Shown: in pieces, positions 52,223 to 61,193 of the stretch | Layout: every line of letters begins with the position of its first letter | Numbering within the stretch: the first letter of the stretch is position 1 | DNA from: Myceligenerans salitolerans | Lineage (GTDB): Bacteria; Actinomycetota; Actinomycetes; Actinomycetales; Cellulomonadaceae | DNA length: 64,000 nucleotides | Assembly (NCBI RefSeq): GCF_017349295.1 | Contig: NZ_JAFMPK010000044.1 | Coordinates: 260,865 to 324,864, forward strand | Reading direction: 5' to 3' | Position numbers and translations under genes: made by a program | Notes under the pieces: generated by a model | Seen by the model: the letters and a program-made list of their open reading frames with translations, nothing else | The model's database searches: none | Told to the model about the DNA's origin: nothing

Positions 52223-53733
52223 CCACCACTGACGTCCAGATCGACGACTGGGTCATCCACCGGCCCAACGTGGTGCGGTCCGTCGCCGCGCGCGTCCCCG
52301 GTGTCGACGCCGACGAGGCGGCGAGCCGGGCCCTCGAGAAGATGATCCGGATCGTGAACAACGACGGAGAGATCGCCGACCCGGCGGCCTACTGGCGCCG
52401 CGCCGCCCTGAACGAGGCGTACTCGATGACCCGCGAAGCGGGTCGAGCGGTGCCGGTCGAGGACGAGGCACTCGCCGGCATCACACCTGCCGTGGCCGGC
52501 GCGGAGCTGAGCGCAGAGCGTGAGGCCGACGTCGCGATGCTGCGCGATGCTCTGAGCGATCTCAACGACGACGACCGCAAGCTGCTCTTCAACCGGCACG
52601 TGGACGACATGGCCGTGACCGACATCGCCGGCGACCTCGGAGTTCGCCCGCACGCGGTCACCATGCGCCTGCGCCGCGCCGAGGAACGGCTTGCCGGCGC
52701 GTTCGCCGCCGCGCACGCCCGGAAGGTCAACGAACCCGAGTGCCGCACGACGCGTGCCGCCATGCACGACTACCTCAAGGGCCGCCTGCTTCCCCGGCGG
52801 TCGAAGCGCCTCGAACTGCACATGGACGGTTGCGCCGACTGCACCCGCGCGTTCGTCGACGTGCGCGAGGTCTCGTGGATGCTCCGTGAGCTCGGCCAGC
52901 ATCTCGTCGCGTTCTTCTTCGGCGGGGCGGCGGTCAGCGGTGCCGCCGCCGTGGCGGGCGCGAAGGCGACTCCGAGGCCGAAGCGGCCGACGGCGAAACA
53001 GGCCGTCGCCGCGAGCGTCCTCGCCGCGCTCGCCCTCGCCGGTGGCGCGTGGGCCTACATGGCGACCGAACCCGACCCTCAGGCCGAAGCAGTGGCCGAA
53101 GCCACGGGATCGGCCTCGGACGGCGAGGGCGACGGGAGTACCGGCGGTGGTGACGGCACCGGGGACGACGCGGGCGAGGAGGCGGAGCCTCCGGCCGACA
53201 CGGAAGATCCGGAGCCGGAGACCGATCCCGAGCCGGAGCCGGAGGACCCTGAAACCGTCCCGGCCGAGGAACCGCAGCCGCGCGAGGAGTTCCCGCCGCC
53301 GCTCGACCGGTCCACGCCGGACGACCCGGCAGACCCGGCCGCACCGGCGGCCGAGCCGGATCCCGCGCCCGAGGACCCGCCGGCGGCCGCCCCCGAACCG
53401 GAACAGCCGCCGGCGAACGACGGCGGCAACCCGGGCAACGGCGGGGCCGACCCGGGCAATGAGGGCAACAACGGGAACGGCGGCGACAACGGGAACGGTG
53501 GCGACCCGGGCGACGGGGGCGGCGATGAACCCGAGGCCCCTGAAGAGGAGGCTCCTGGCGGTCTCGGCGACGTGCTGGGCGAGCTGCCCCTCGGTGGCCT
53601 GGAGAACGTCCTGGGTGGCCTGGAGGACGTCCCGCTCATCGGCGACCTGATGAACCTGCCGGTCTTCGGTGAGTTGGCCAACGCCCTCGGCGGTGCGCCG
53701 GCGGGTGACGAGGGCGACACCCAGGAGAACTGA
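52219..53733 (+). CDS. Sigma-70-like factor fused to zinc-finger domain, TM helix and extracytoplasmic tail
   Basis: 504 residues, GTG 52219 with SD AGGGGGAG. Region 2-like part 12-75, region 4 at about 105-165 (LNDDDRKLLFNRHVDDMAVTD, GVRPHAVTMRLRRAEERL). A zf-HC2 module follows with Cys175, His201, Cys205, Cys208, then a TM helix (about 261-281), an acidic Pro/Glu and Gly/Asn-rich stretch, and a leucine-rich C-terminal end with GGLxxVLG repeats. Same plan as 38832-40253. Being last in the operon behind promoter copy B suggests that it recognises this promoter type. A strong terminator follows. Confidence 0.82.
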   Translation: MTTTDVQIDDWVIHRPNVVRSVAARVPGVDADEAASRALEKMIRIVNNDGEIADPAAYWRRAALNEAYSMTREAGRAVPVEDEALAGITPAVAGAELSAEREADVAMLRDALSDLNDDDRKLLFNRHVDDMAVTDIAGDLGVRPHAVTMRLRRAEERLAGAFAAAHARKVNEPECRTTRAAMHDYLKGRLLPRRSKRLELHMDGCADCTRAFVDVREVSWMLRELGQHLVAFFFGGAAVSGAAAVAGAKATPRPKRPTAKQAVAASVLAALALAGGAWAYMATEPDPQAEAVAEATGSASDGEGDGSTGGGDGTGDDAGEEAEPPADTEDPEPETDPEPEPEDPETVPAEEPQPREEFPPPLDRSTPDDPADPAAPAAEPDPAPEDPPAAAPEPEQPPANDGGNPGNGGADPGNEGNNGNGGDNGNGGDPGDGGGDEPEAPEEEAPGGLGDVLGELPLGGLENVLGGLEDVPLIGDLMNLPVFGELANALGGAPAGDEGDTQEN

Positions 53734-53752
53734 GAAGCCAGCTCCCCGTGAG

Positions 53753-53786
53753 AAGGGCCCGGAACCGGTGGCGGTTCCGGGCCCTT
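53753..53786 (+). terminator. Strong terminator after the sigma operon
   Basis: AAGGGCCCGGAACCG pairs exactly with 53772-53786 (15 bp) around a GTGG loop, 20 bases after the stop. Confidence 0.85.
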
Positions 53787-53964
53787 GGTGCGACCGCCGC
53801 CAGCACGGAGAAGTATGTGACCCTACTTTGGGTCGACCAAATCCCACTGATATCTCCGATATTTCAGACGAAGCTTCCATGCGTGTACACGGAAGTGCCA
53901 CCATGTCGGTGGCGCCACGCCACCAACCGGTAGTGTCGGCGCCTCGCGGATCGGGAGGACGAGG

Positions 53965-54723
53965 TTGCACACGCTGATCAGCAGTGGTCTGAGCGAGATG
54001 GCCGCCCAGCGGCGCGCTGTCGTGTTCGCCGTGTCACAGGAGGTCCCGGAGGCCGACCCGGAACTGGCCGCCAGCTTCGGGCTCGAACAGCTCTGCCGCG
54101 AGATCGCCGTACACGGCCCCATCGACCGCCCGGTGGACTTCTGGCACGACGCCGCCATCGACGCCGCCACCGAAGGCTCGGCGATCGAGGTCGCGGACAG
54201 CCGGAACACCGACCCCCGTGCCGGGACGGGGACCCGGACCCGGACGATCGGCTCCGGTACCACCGTCACGGAGCGCGTGGGGGTCGCACCACCGGCCACT
54301 GCCACGGTGCCCGCCACGTCGGAGCACGGGGCTCACCCGGAAGAGCACGGGGAGGCGGCGCCCACGCACGCACGCACACAGCTGCCCCCGTCGATCGAAC
54401 CCACCGAGCGCACGACCGGTCTGCCACGCTCGGTGCGGCGGCGCCTTCCGCAGTCCCCGAACAGACTCGCGAGCGTCACCACCCTCGGGCCCGACGTGTG
54501 CCGGAGCACCCGAGGCGCCATGCACGACTACATCCGGCACCGCCTGCTGCCGGGCCGCCGCCGTGAACTCGAGGATCACCTGGTCGACTGCGCGGCCTGC
54601 GCGCGCGCCTTCACGGACATCCGCGAGTCCTACTGGCTCCAGCAGGCCGCACCCCCGGTGGTCCAGCTCGGCACGGTGTCGTTACCGGACGGCCCGCACC
54701 TGTCCCCGGCGGTGGCGCGCTGA
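53965..54723 (+). CDS. Region 2-like domain joined to a zinc-finger (anti-sigma) domain, region 4 absent
   Basis: 252 residues from TTG 53965 (SD GGAGG at 53953-53957). The N-terminal 70 residues (AQRRAVVFAVSQEVPEADPE, IDRPVDFWHDAAIDAA) resemble the region 2-like parts of 43331 and 52219. After a disordered linker (about 75-175) a zf-HC2 module follows (CRSTRGAMHDYIRHRLLPG, then HLVDCAACARAF), nearly the same as in 52219 (CRTTRAAMHDYLKGRLLP, HMDGCADCTRAF). No region 4 and no TM helix. It could be a soluble antagonist of the sigma factor. Its 3' end overlaps the convergent methyltransferase gene by 42 bases. Confidence 0.65.
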   Translation: MHTLISSGLSEMAAQRRAVVFAVSQEVPEADPELAASFGLEQLCREIAVHGPIDRPVDFWHDAAIDAATEGSAIEVADSRNTDPRAGTGTRTRTIGSGTTVTERVGVAPPATATVPATSEHGAHPEEHGEAAPTHARTQLPPSIEPTERTTGLPRSVRRRLPQSPNRLASVTTLGPDVCRSTRGAMHDYIRHRLLPGRRRELEDHLVDCAACARAFTDIRESYWLQQAAPPVVQLGTVSLPDGPHLSPAVAR

Positions 54724-55938
54724 CCGCTCCCGACGGAGCAGGACCAGCACCTCGTAGTGCTGGGTCTGCGGGAACATGTCCAGCACGACGCCGCGGACCG
54801 GACGGAGGCCGGGCATGTGCGCGAGGTCGGCGGCGAGCGTGGTGGCGTTGCAGCTGGAGTACAGGACGTGGCCGACCGTGGAGCGGTCCAGGGCCCGCGC
54901 GAGCACGGCGCCGATCCCCCGGCGGGGCGGGTTGACGATCACCATCTCCGGAGCGTCCGTCGCCAGCCGCCCGACGACGTCGCGCGCGTCGCCTGCCTCG
55001 AACCGCACGTCGCTCAGGCCGAGCGTGTTCGCGGTCGCGGTCGCCGCGGCGACCGCCTCCCGGCTCAGCTCGATGCCGGTGATCGATCGGCCCGGTGTCG
55101 CGCAGTGCAGCGCGAAACCGCCGACCCCGCAGTAGAGGTCCCACAGGCTCGCCGGACCGACGTCGTCGACCCACTCGCGCGCCTGCCGGTACAGTCGCGC
55201 GGCCACCGGGGTGTTCGTCTGGAAGAAACTCTGCGGCCTCAAGGCCAGGGGAATACCTCCGACCCTCATCGTCAGCGCCTCGGAGTCCGTGAGCACGATC
55301 TCCCGATCGCCCTCCAGCACCGCGGCATGTGCGGGCTGGACGTTGACCGTCGCCACCGCCAGGTTCGGGAGTGCGGATCGCAGCGACGGAAGGTGCTTGC
55401 GAATGCGGGCGAGCGCCTCGGTGGACCGCATGACGAACCGGACCATGAGCTCGGCCTCCGGCGAGATCGTGACCAGCACGTACTTGAGTTCCCCACGCCC
55501 GGCCGTGTCCCGGCGGCGCTTCCCGCTGCGTGCGCGCTCCGGCTCGGATACCAGGTACGGCTCCAGCCGGGCGCGCCTGATGAAGCCCTTGAGCGGCGAG
55601 AACGTGGCCTGGAGTGCCGGCGGATAGAGGCCGCAGTCCGTCAGGTCCACGCCCTGGCCGATCTCGTCGAGGATGCCGAGCACCGGTTCGTCAACGGTAC
55701 CGCTGACGACCATCTTCGCCTTGTTGCGGAACCCGGACTCCGGGCCGGTCACCGGGGGTGACCAGTCGATCCGGACGGCATCGCTCCCCGGGCTGGAACC
55801 CGACGGGGCGGCCGCGTTCCCCGCTCCCTCGAGGAGCCGGGACACGTGTCGCTGCTTCTGCGAGACCTGCGTCGCGTAGGGAGTGCCCAGAAGGGTGCAC
55901 GAGTGGCAGCGGCCGGCGTCGAAGTGTGGGCACTGCAC
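54682..55938 (-). CDS. rlmC: 23S rRNA (uracil-5-)-methyltransferase, RlmC/RlmD family
   Basis: 418 residues from GTG 55938, which gives the conserved start VQCPHFDAGRCHSCTLL with the Fe-S cysteines of the RumA/RumB family. The SAM-binding part contains SLWDLYCGVGGFALHCA, MVIVNPPRRGIG and the catalytic Cys in LYSSCNATTLAADL. It makes 5-methyluridine in 23S rRNA (U747 or U1939; the TRAM domain of RlmD is missing, favouring RlmC). The extension to 56109 is unlikely. Confidence 0.88.
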   Translation of the reverse strand: MQCPHFDAGRCHSCTLLGTPYATQVSQKQRHVSRLLEGAGNAAAPSGSSPGSDAVRIDWSPPVTGPESGFRNKAKMVVSGTVDEPVLGILDEIGQGVDLTDCGLYPPALQATFSPLKGFIRRARLEPYLVSEPERARSGKRRRDTAGRGELKYVLVTISPEAELMVRFVMRSTEALARIRKHLPSLRSALPNLAVATVNVQPAHAAVLEGDREIVLTDSEALTMRVGGIPLALRPQSFFQTNTPVAARLYRQAREWVDDVGPASLWDLYCGVGGFALHCATPGRSITGIELSREAVAAATATANTLGLSDVRFEAGDARDVVGRLATDAPEMVIVNPPRRGIGAVLARALDRSTVGHVLYSSCNATTLAADLAHMPGLRPVRGVVLDMFPQTQHYEVLVLLRRERSARHRRGQVRAVR

Positions 55939-55963
55939 TCGTCCATTGTCTCGCGCCGCAGGA

Positions 55964-56503
55964 CTACCTGTCGCTCGTGCCGCTCGACGGGGCGTCCGGA
56001 CCGTCACCACGGCGGTGCTCGACGTGAGAACGTTCCGTCTCGCGGATGTTGCGTGCGAGTTCGTCCGACATCCACAGCAGGTCGGCCACCCAGCTCTCCA
56101 GCTCGGCACGGGCCGCGGCCACGGACCCGGCCGTGGGGGTCGCCTGCGGTACCACCGGCGGCGGGGCGACGTGATGCGCCTCGGCGGTCGACAACGCCTC
56201 GTTCAGCGCCTGCAACGCTCCCGTATCGGCCGCCCGGGCGGTCCTGGCAACCTCGCGGCCTTCGTCGATGCGCTCCCCGAGTTCGGCACGCGCCGCTTCT
56301 CCCGCACGGACCAGCCATGCGACCGCAGCTCGCCCGCTCTCGCCCGCAGCCGGATCGTCTGCCTCTGCCGAACGATCCTGCCGCAGGTTCTCCTGCACGC
56401 CCCGCACCACGCCGATGGTCAGCAGCGACACGGCGAGCGCCACCGCGACGGCCAGAAGTGCTCGATGTCGGCGGTGCACACAGCACAGTGTTCCGGCTGT
56501 CAC
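55964..56503 (-). CDS. Single-pass membrane protein, unknown
   Basis: 179 residues, ATG 56503. A short basic start and one transmembrane helix (ALLAVAVALAVSLLTIGVV) precede an acidic, Ala-rich helical extracytoplasmic domain (AAVAWLVRAGEAARAELGER, LESWVADLLWMSDELARN). No family recognised. It lies 25 bases upstream of rlmC in the same direction and may be cotranscribed. Confidence 0.55.
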   Translation of the reverse strand: MTAGTLCCVHRRHRALLAVAVALAVSLLTIGVVRGVQENLRQDRSAEADDPAAGESGRAAVAWLVRAGEAARAELGERIDEGREVARTARAADTGALQALNEALSTAEAHHVAPPPVVPQATPTAGSVAAARAELESWVADLLWMSDELARNIRETERSHVEHRRGDGPDAPSSGTSDR

Positions 56504-56585
56504 TCGCCCCCGCCAGACGAGCCGAGCCGGTCACGCCGGCACGGACGAGGCGATCTCCGTGCGCGACGGCGTCCTTGCCGGACGG

Positions 56586-57200
56586 TCACGGGTACCGGCT
56601 CGCGATCGTGCTGAGCTTCTCGACGTACGCCTCGCGCTCACGCCTGTCGTGGTCCGGGAGGTTGAGGTTCCCGCGGCTCAGGCCGATCGCGCCGTCGTGC
56701 TGCTCACGGAGGATGTCGGCGTGACCGGTGTGGCGCGACAGGTCCTCCAGCGTGTGGACGACGAGGCGGAACAGCGTGGTATCCGTGTTGTCGGACCACC
56801 ACGGGACCGTGCCCCGCGTGTCCAGGGGAAGGACATCGATGTTCTCCTCGGTGAAGGCCCATACACGGCGATAGACGTCGAGGGTCCCGGCGAGGGTCTC
56901 GTCCGTGGTGAGGTAGAAGTCGGCCTGCGGGTCCTCCTCGAGCGCCTCCAAGGAGACCAGTTCCTCCGGGGTGGGCCACGGCCGGCCGACGACATCGCCG
57001 AGATACCCGGCCTCGACACTCGCCATGTGCTTGATCAGGCCGGCGAGGTTCGTGCCGCTGGGAACCCGGGGCCATCGAGCCTCTCGTTCGGACAGGTTCT
57101 CGACCTTCCAGACGAGGGCCTCGCGTGCGGAACGCAGGTACTTCTTGAGGATCCGCTTCTGGAAGTCCTCGTTGCTCTCGGCTTCGCGGGGTTGGTTCAT
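56586..57200 (-). CDS. DinB-superfamily protein (DUF664 type)
   Basis: 204 residues from ATG 57200. Four-helix DinB fold with the metal-site pattern: first His in GLIKHMASVEAGYLGD and the later pair in VVHTLEDLSRHTGHAD. The family includes thiol-dependent transferases such as mycothiol-dependent enzymes in actinobacteria; the substrate here is unknown. The inositol-phosphate synthase gene in this window would supply the mycothiol precursor, but nothing links the two directly. Divergent from tag. Confidence 0.88.
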   Translation of the reverse strand: MNQPREAESNEDFQKRILKKYLRSAREALVWKVENLSEREARWPRVPSGTNLAGLIKHMASVEAGYLGDVVGRPWPTPEELVSLEALEEDPQADFYLTTDETLAGTLDVYRRVWAFTEENIDVLPLDTRGTVPWWSDNTDTTLFRLVVHTLEDLSRHTGHADILREQHDGAIGLSRGNLNLPDHDRREREAYVEKLSTIASRYP

Positions 57201-57312
57201 GGGAACAGCATCACACCGGACACCGACATCCCCGGCACGGTACGGACGATCACGGACGCGGACCCGTGGATCACGAGGACCACGTGTCGGTGTCCCGGTG
57301 CACAGTTGTCCC

Positions 57313-57948
57313 ATGACCGACACCACGACGGACACCACCGGCTCCCACGCTCCGCCGCGACCGGCGGGCGCCCGATGCTTCGGCGACGGGGATCCTCTGT
57401 ACGAGGCGTACCACGACACGGAATGGGGGCTCCCCGTGCACGGCGAGGCGGAACTCTTCGAACGCATCGCGCTGGAGGGCTTCCAGTCGGGACTGTCGTG
57501 GATCACCGTGCTGCGCAAACGACCAGCGTTCCGGGAGGTCTTCCGCGGCTTCGACCCGGTGGTGGTCGCCGCCTTCACCGAGCAGGACATCGACCGGCTG
57601 CTCACGGATGCCCGCATCATTCGAAATCGCATGAAGATCGAGGCCACCGTGGCGAACGCCAGGGCACTCGTCGCGTTGCACGCCGACGGTCGCAGCCTCG
57701 ACGAGTTGTTCTGGTCGTTCGCACCCGACGCCGCGGGCCGCGAACGACCCGCGGCGTGGACGGAGGTGCCGGCCCAGACGCCGGAGTCGAAGGCGCTCAG
57801 CAAGGCTCTGAAGAAGGAGGGCTTCCGTTTCGTCGGGCCGACGACGATGTACGCCGCCATGCAGGCCTGCGGGCTCGTCGACGATCACCTGGCGACCTGC
57901 CCGGCAGTTCGCCGGGACACCGTCAGTCCACCCGCTCCTGACCGCTGA
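57313..57948 (+). CDS. tag: DNA-3-methyladenine glycosylase I
   Basis: 211 residues, ATG 57313. Tag signature: ARCFGDGDPLYEAYHDTEWG (Cys and His zinc ligands), ERIALEGFQSGLSWITVLRK with the catalytic-pocket Glu, and FVGPTTMYAAMQACGLVDDH followed by the last Cys ligand. It excises 3-methyladenine during base excision repair. The 3' end overlaps the convergent acyltransferase gene by 26 bases. Confidence 0.95.
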   Translation: MTDTTTDTTGSHAPPRPAGARCFGDGDPLYEAYHDTEWGLPVHGEAELFERIALEGFQSGLSWITVLRKRPAFREVFRGFDPVVVAAFTEQDIDRLLTDARIIRNRMKIEATVANARALVALHADGRSLDELFWSFAPDAAGRERPAAWTEVPAQTPESKALSKALKKEGFRFVGPTTMYAAMQACGLVDDHLATCPAVRRDTVSPPAPDR

Positions 57949-58579
57949 GCTTCTGGATCGCGGTCATGACCTCCTCCGTCAGTTCCCGCCGTGCCTTGGC
58001 CGGTTTGGTGCCGGCCTCGATCTGCCGTGAGGGATCGATCGGCGTCCCGAAGTGCACCTCGACGCGTCCGAGCCGAGGCATCTTGCCGATCGGCTTGACC
58101 TTGTCGGTGCCCTTGAGCCCCACGGGCACGACCAGTGCCTTGCCGGTGAGGGCCAGCCAAGCGGCACCCGTGTGCCCCTTGTGCAGTTTGCCGTCGCGGG
58201 ACCGTGTCCCTTCGGGATAGATCCCGAACGCACCGCCCTTCTCGAGGACGGCGAGCGCGTCCTCGAGGGATCGCTGGCCGGCCCGGGGGTCGTCACGGTC
58301 CACCGGGATGTGTTCCATCGTCGTGAAGAACCAGCGGGAGAGCGCGCCCTTGAGACCCTTGCCCGTCCAGTACTCCTTCTTCGCGAGGAACGTGACGTGC
58401 CGCGGCACGGTGATCGGAATGATCACCGAGTCGATGAACGACAGATGGTTGCTCGCGAAGATGACCGGGCCCTTGCGAGGGATGTTGTCGACCCCGGTCA
58501 CTCGCGGCCGGAGCAGCACGAGCGACAGGATCGACACGATGAGTTTCAGTACCCGGTACGTCACCCGCACATTGTGCAC
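57923..58579 (-). CDS. 1-acyl-sn-glycerol-3-phosphate acyltransferase (PlsC family)
   Basis: 218 residues from GTG 58579 (GTG 58570 and 58564 are possible). Acyltransferase motif I NHLSFIDSV (NHxSxxD), motif III FGIYPEGTRSRDG, and a PVGLKGTDKV region; one hydrophobic N-terminal segment (LIVSILSLVLL). It makes phosphatidic acid from lysophosphatidic acid at the cytoplasmic membrane. Confidence 0.9.
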   Translation of the reverse strand: MHNVRVTYRVLKLIVSILSLVLLRPRVTGVDNIPRKGPVIFASNHLSFIDSVIIPITVPRHVTFLAKKEYWTGKGLKGALSRWFFTTMEHIPVDRDDPRAGQRSLEDALAVLEKGGAFGIYPEGTRSRDGKLHKGHTGAAWLALTGKALVVPVGLKGTDKVKPIGKMPRLGRVEVHFGTPIDPSRQIEAGTKPAKARRELTEEVMTAIQKLSGQERVD

Positions 58580-58637
58580 CGCCTGCCCACCCGTGTGGTG
58601 AATCGGGCATCACCGCCACGACGAGCCCAAGGCTTCG

Positions 58638-59822
58638 TCAGCGTGCCGTCACCACATAGTCGTCCGCGTCATCATCCCAAACCAGATCCACCGCACCGGA
58701 GGTCTGCGCCGCCTTCGCGAACTGCAGGAACCCGCGGTAGCCGAGCGCCTTCTCCGAGAAGTCCGGGCGCTGCTTCCGGACCGCGTTCTTGAGCCCGGAC
58801 AGTGCCGCACTGCCGCCGGAACCGTGGACCACGGACCGCAACAGGCTGAACGCGTCGTCCGCGTCCCCCGCCTCGGGCAGCGAGATCTCGGGATCACCCT
58901 TCGACGGCCCGTCGGAGAGCACCACGAACCCGCGGTCCGCCAGAAAGCGCAGGAACTCGCCGAAGGTGCGGAAGCCGTAGTCGGATTCGCTGAACGTGGG
59001 GTCCTTGCGGACGAGCGTCCGCTTGAGCATGGAGGCGGTCACCGAGTCGGAGGACGAGGCCTGGAGGTCCTTGAGCGTCTGGGCGACCCGCACCTCCATG
59101 GTCGGCGGCTCGCCCTCCGGCTCGTCGGCTTCCTCATCGGTGACGACGGGTTCGGCGGGCTCGGGAACGGGCGCCGCGGCCGCCTTCCGCTTCCTGCCCG
59201 ACGACGGGCCGGTGGCCTTGCCCGTCTCGGCCGGCTCCGGCTTCTCGCCGTCGTCGGCGGGCACGTTCGCCGGGGCGCCCGCCGCAGACCGCCGTCGGCC
59301 GCCTCGGGACTTCGCGGCCTTGGGTGTGGGCCCCTCGTCGGGAACGTCGACACCCTCCAGGCGGTCGTAGAAGAGGAACTCGTCGCAGGCCGCCGGGAGC
59401 AGGCGCGACGTGGAGAGTTCGACGCCCACCCCGATCACCCGCTTGTTCAGCTCACGGAGCTTGTGGACCAGCGGCGAGAAGTCGCTGTCACCGGTGCACA
59501 TGACGAACGTGGAGATGTAGTCGCGCTCGAAGGCCATCTCGATCGTGTCGACCACCATCTTGATGTCCGCGGCGTTCTTCCGGGAGGCGCCCATGCGCTG
59601 CGGCATCTCGATGAGTTCGACCTGGTGGCGGGTGAGGGCCCGGCGGTCCTCGTCGAAGTACGACCAGTCCGCGTAGGCACGGCGCACCACGACACGTCCG
59701 CGCACCGCGAGGGCGTCGGCGATCGGCCCGAAGTCGAACTGCATGCCACCCAGGTGCTCCCGAGCGCCGAGCGCCAGGTTCTCGTAGTCGATGAAGACGG
59801 CGAGACGCTCTTCGTTGTCCAT
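58638..59822 (-). CDS. NYN-domain ribonuclease-like protein with two LOTUS/OST-HTH domains
   Basis: 394 residues from ATG 59822. Residues 1-155 are a NYN/PIN-like domain with acidic residues FIDYENLA, DIKMVVDTIE and CTGDSDFSPLVHKLRE. A charged Pro/Lys/Glu linker (about 165-250) leads to two OST-HTH/LOTUS domains: TLKDLQASSSDSVTASMLKR to FLADRGFVVL, and LLRSVVHGSGGSAALSGLKN to FAKAAQTSGAVDLVW. LOTUS domains bind RNA, often G-rich or G4 RNA. Likely an RNA-processing enzyme, targets unknown. Confidence 0.85.
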   Translation of the reverse strand: MDNEERLAVFIDYENLALGAREHLGGMQFDFGPIADALAVRGRVVVRRAYADWSYFDEDRRALTRHQVELIEMPQRMGASRKNAADIKMVVDTIEMAFERDYISTFVMCTGDSDFSPLVHKLRELNKRVIGVGVELSTSRLLPAACDEFLFYDRLEGVDVPDEGPTPKAAKSRGGRRRSAAGAPANVPADDGEKPEPAETGKATGPSSGRKRKAAAAPVPEPAEPVVTDEEADEPEGEPPTMEVRVAQTLKDLQASSSDSVTASMLKRTLVRKDPTFSESDYGFRTFGEFLRFLADRGFVVLSDGPSKGDPEISLPEAGDADDAFSLLRSVVHGSGGSAALSGLKNAVRKQRPDFSEKALGYRGFLQFAKAAQTSGAVDLVWDDDADDYVVTAR

Positions 59823-59982
59823 GACAACCACCCTACGGGCTGGCGTCGAGATCACCGGGTGCAGGGCCCGACGCCGCCGGATACCGGACGCGGAGGGCGT
59901 CGTCCGCCTGAGCGGGGCCTGCGTCTCAGCACGTGAGCGGAATATGGATCGCATGGCGGGCATGTGTGACCATGAGGGCTCA

Positions 59983-60076
59983 CCATCCAGAGCGGTCGAG
60001 AGTCCTGGCTCGAGGACACCGCAGCAACCTGTCGCTCCACGCGGAGCGAACAAGGTGCTAACGCCAGGCGCGATGG
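59983..60076 (+). ncRNA. S-box (SAM-I type) riboswitch before metF
   Basis: CCATCC-AGAGCGGTCGAGAG, CCTGGCTCGAGGACACCGC, AGCAACC, a GC-rich hairpin (TCGCTCC / GGAGCGA), then AAGGTGCTAACGCCAGGCG and the closing GATGG. The core (AGAG, GAG, GGC, GCAACC, GGTGC) is that of the SAM-I riboswitch. The closing strand abuts and partly covers the metF SD (GGGAG, 60075-60079), so SAM should block translation. Confidence 0.88.
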
Positions 60077-60087
60077 GAGCATCACCT

Positions 60088-61032
60088 ATGGCTGTCGAGA
60101 CGCCGCACCCGAGCCGGCCGACGATCTCGTTCGAACTCATGCCGCCGCGTCGGCCCGACGTGGCCCCGAAGTTCTGGGAGACCGCCCACCGGCTCGTCGC
60201 GACGCATCCCGACTTCGTCTCCGTGACCTACGGAGCGGGAGGCGGTGACCGCGCGACGGCACGCGCCGTCGTGGCCAAGCTCCTGGAAGGCACCCCGGTC
60301 CTGCCCGTCGCCCACCTGACGTGCGTGGGCGCGTCGCGCGAAGACGTGTCGGAGGTGATCGACGACTTCTTCGACGCGGGCGTCCGCACCTTTCTCGCCC
60401 TGCGTGGCGATCCGCCCAAGGATCAGCCGGACTGGCGCCCACCGGCCGATGGTGTGCACTCGAGCGTCGAACTCGTGCGCCTGCTGCGCGACGTCGAGGA
60501 ACGCCGGTGCGCCGCCAGCCCCGCGACGGCGCTGCGCGGCGCGGCCAAGCCGCTCACGATCGCCGTCGCGACGTTCCCGAACGGGAACGCGGACGCCGGC
60601 ACGACGCGCGAGCAGGAGGTGGTTCGGCTCCTGGAGAAGCAGGAGGCGGGCGCGTCCTTCGCGATCACCCAGCTCTTCTACGAGGCGGAGTCGTACACGG
60701 GCTTCGTCGAGGCGGCCCGGAGGGCCGGGGTGACGATCCCCATCCTCGCGGGGGTCATCCCCACGACGGAGCCGCGCCGCCTGCGTCGCGTCCAGGAACT
60801 GACCGGCGTCGTGCCGCCCCCGGGGCTCCTCGCGGAACTCGACGGCCTGCGGCTCGACGACGGGTCACCGGACGTGGACGCCCAGCACGACCGCGGCATC
60901 GAGCACTCGGTCCGTCTCGCCCAGGCCGTCCTCGACTCGGGCGCGCCCGGCATTCACGTCTACACCTTCAACAAGCACCGCCCGGCGCTGGACCTGTTGT
61001 CCGGCGTGGGTCTCACGACCGCCTCGGCCTGA
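60088..61032 (+). CDS. metF: 5,10-methylenetetrahydrofolate reductase
   Basis: 314 residues from ATG 60088 (an ATG at 60073 lies within the riboswitch closing helix and is unlikely). MetF motifs: ISFELMPPRRPD, VSVTYGAGGG, VAHLTCVG, LALRGDPPKDQ and FAITQLFYEAESY. It makes 5-methyltetrahydrofolate, the methyl donor for methionine synthesis by MetE just downstream. Own S-box riboswitch upstream. Confidence 0.95.
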   Translation: MAVETPHPSRPTISFELMPPRRPDVAPKFWETAHRLVATHPDFVSVTYGAGGGDRATARAVVAKLLEGTPVLPVAHLTCVGASREDVSEVIDDFFDAGVRTFLALRGDPPKDQPDWRPPADGVHSSVELVRLLRDVEERRCAASPATALRGAAKPLTIAVATFPNGNADAGTTREQEVVRLLEKQEAGASFAITQLFYEAESYTGFVEAARRAGVTIPILAGVIPTTEPRRLRRVQELTGVVPPPGLLAELDGLRLDDGSPDVDAQHDRGIEHSVRLAQAVLDSGAPGIHVYTFNKHRPALDLLSGVGLTTASA

Positions 61033-61098
61033 GTCGCGCGGGAGCAACCACCCCGCGACCGCACACCGAGGTTCCCGCCTCCCCGGAGGCACGTACAC

Positions 61099-61186
61099 CC
61101 ATCCAGAGCGGCCGAGAGACCTGGCTCGACGACGCCGCAGCAACCACCCCCGCGCGGGGCACGGTGCTCAATGCCAGGTGCGATGG
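61099..61186 (+). ncRNA. S-box (SAM-I type) riboswitch before metE
   Basis: CCATCC-AGAGCGGCCGAGAG, ACCTGGCTCGACGACGCCG, AGCAACC, hairpin CCCCgcgcGGGG, then GGTGCTCAATGCCAGG and the closing GATGG (61182-61186). It is clearly paralogous to the metF leader. GATGG overlaps the metE SD GGAG (61185-61188), 5 bases before the ATG, so the bound form should mask the SD. Confidence 0.9.
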
Positions 61187-61193
61187 AGTTGAG

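Noticed and set aside
53891..53910. A fourth copy of the GTGCTGTGACAT promoter upstream of 53965
   Set aside because: GGAAGTGC is shared, but the next bases (CACCATGT) do not match TGTGACAT and no CGTC lies at the right distance.
59960..60076. SAM-IV riboswitch before metF because of the nearby CATGAGGG
   Set aside because: The core order (AGAG, GAG, GGC, GCAACC, GGTGC, closing GATGG) fits SAM-I; the SAM-IV layout is not followed. A covariance search would settle it.
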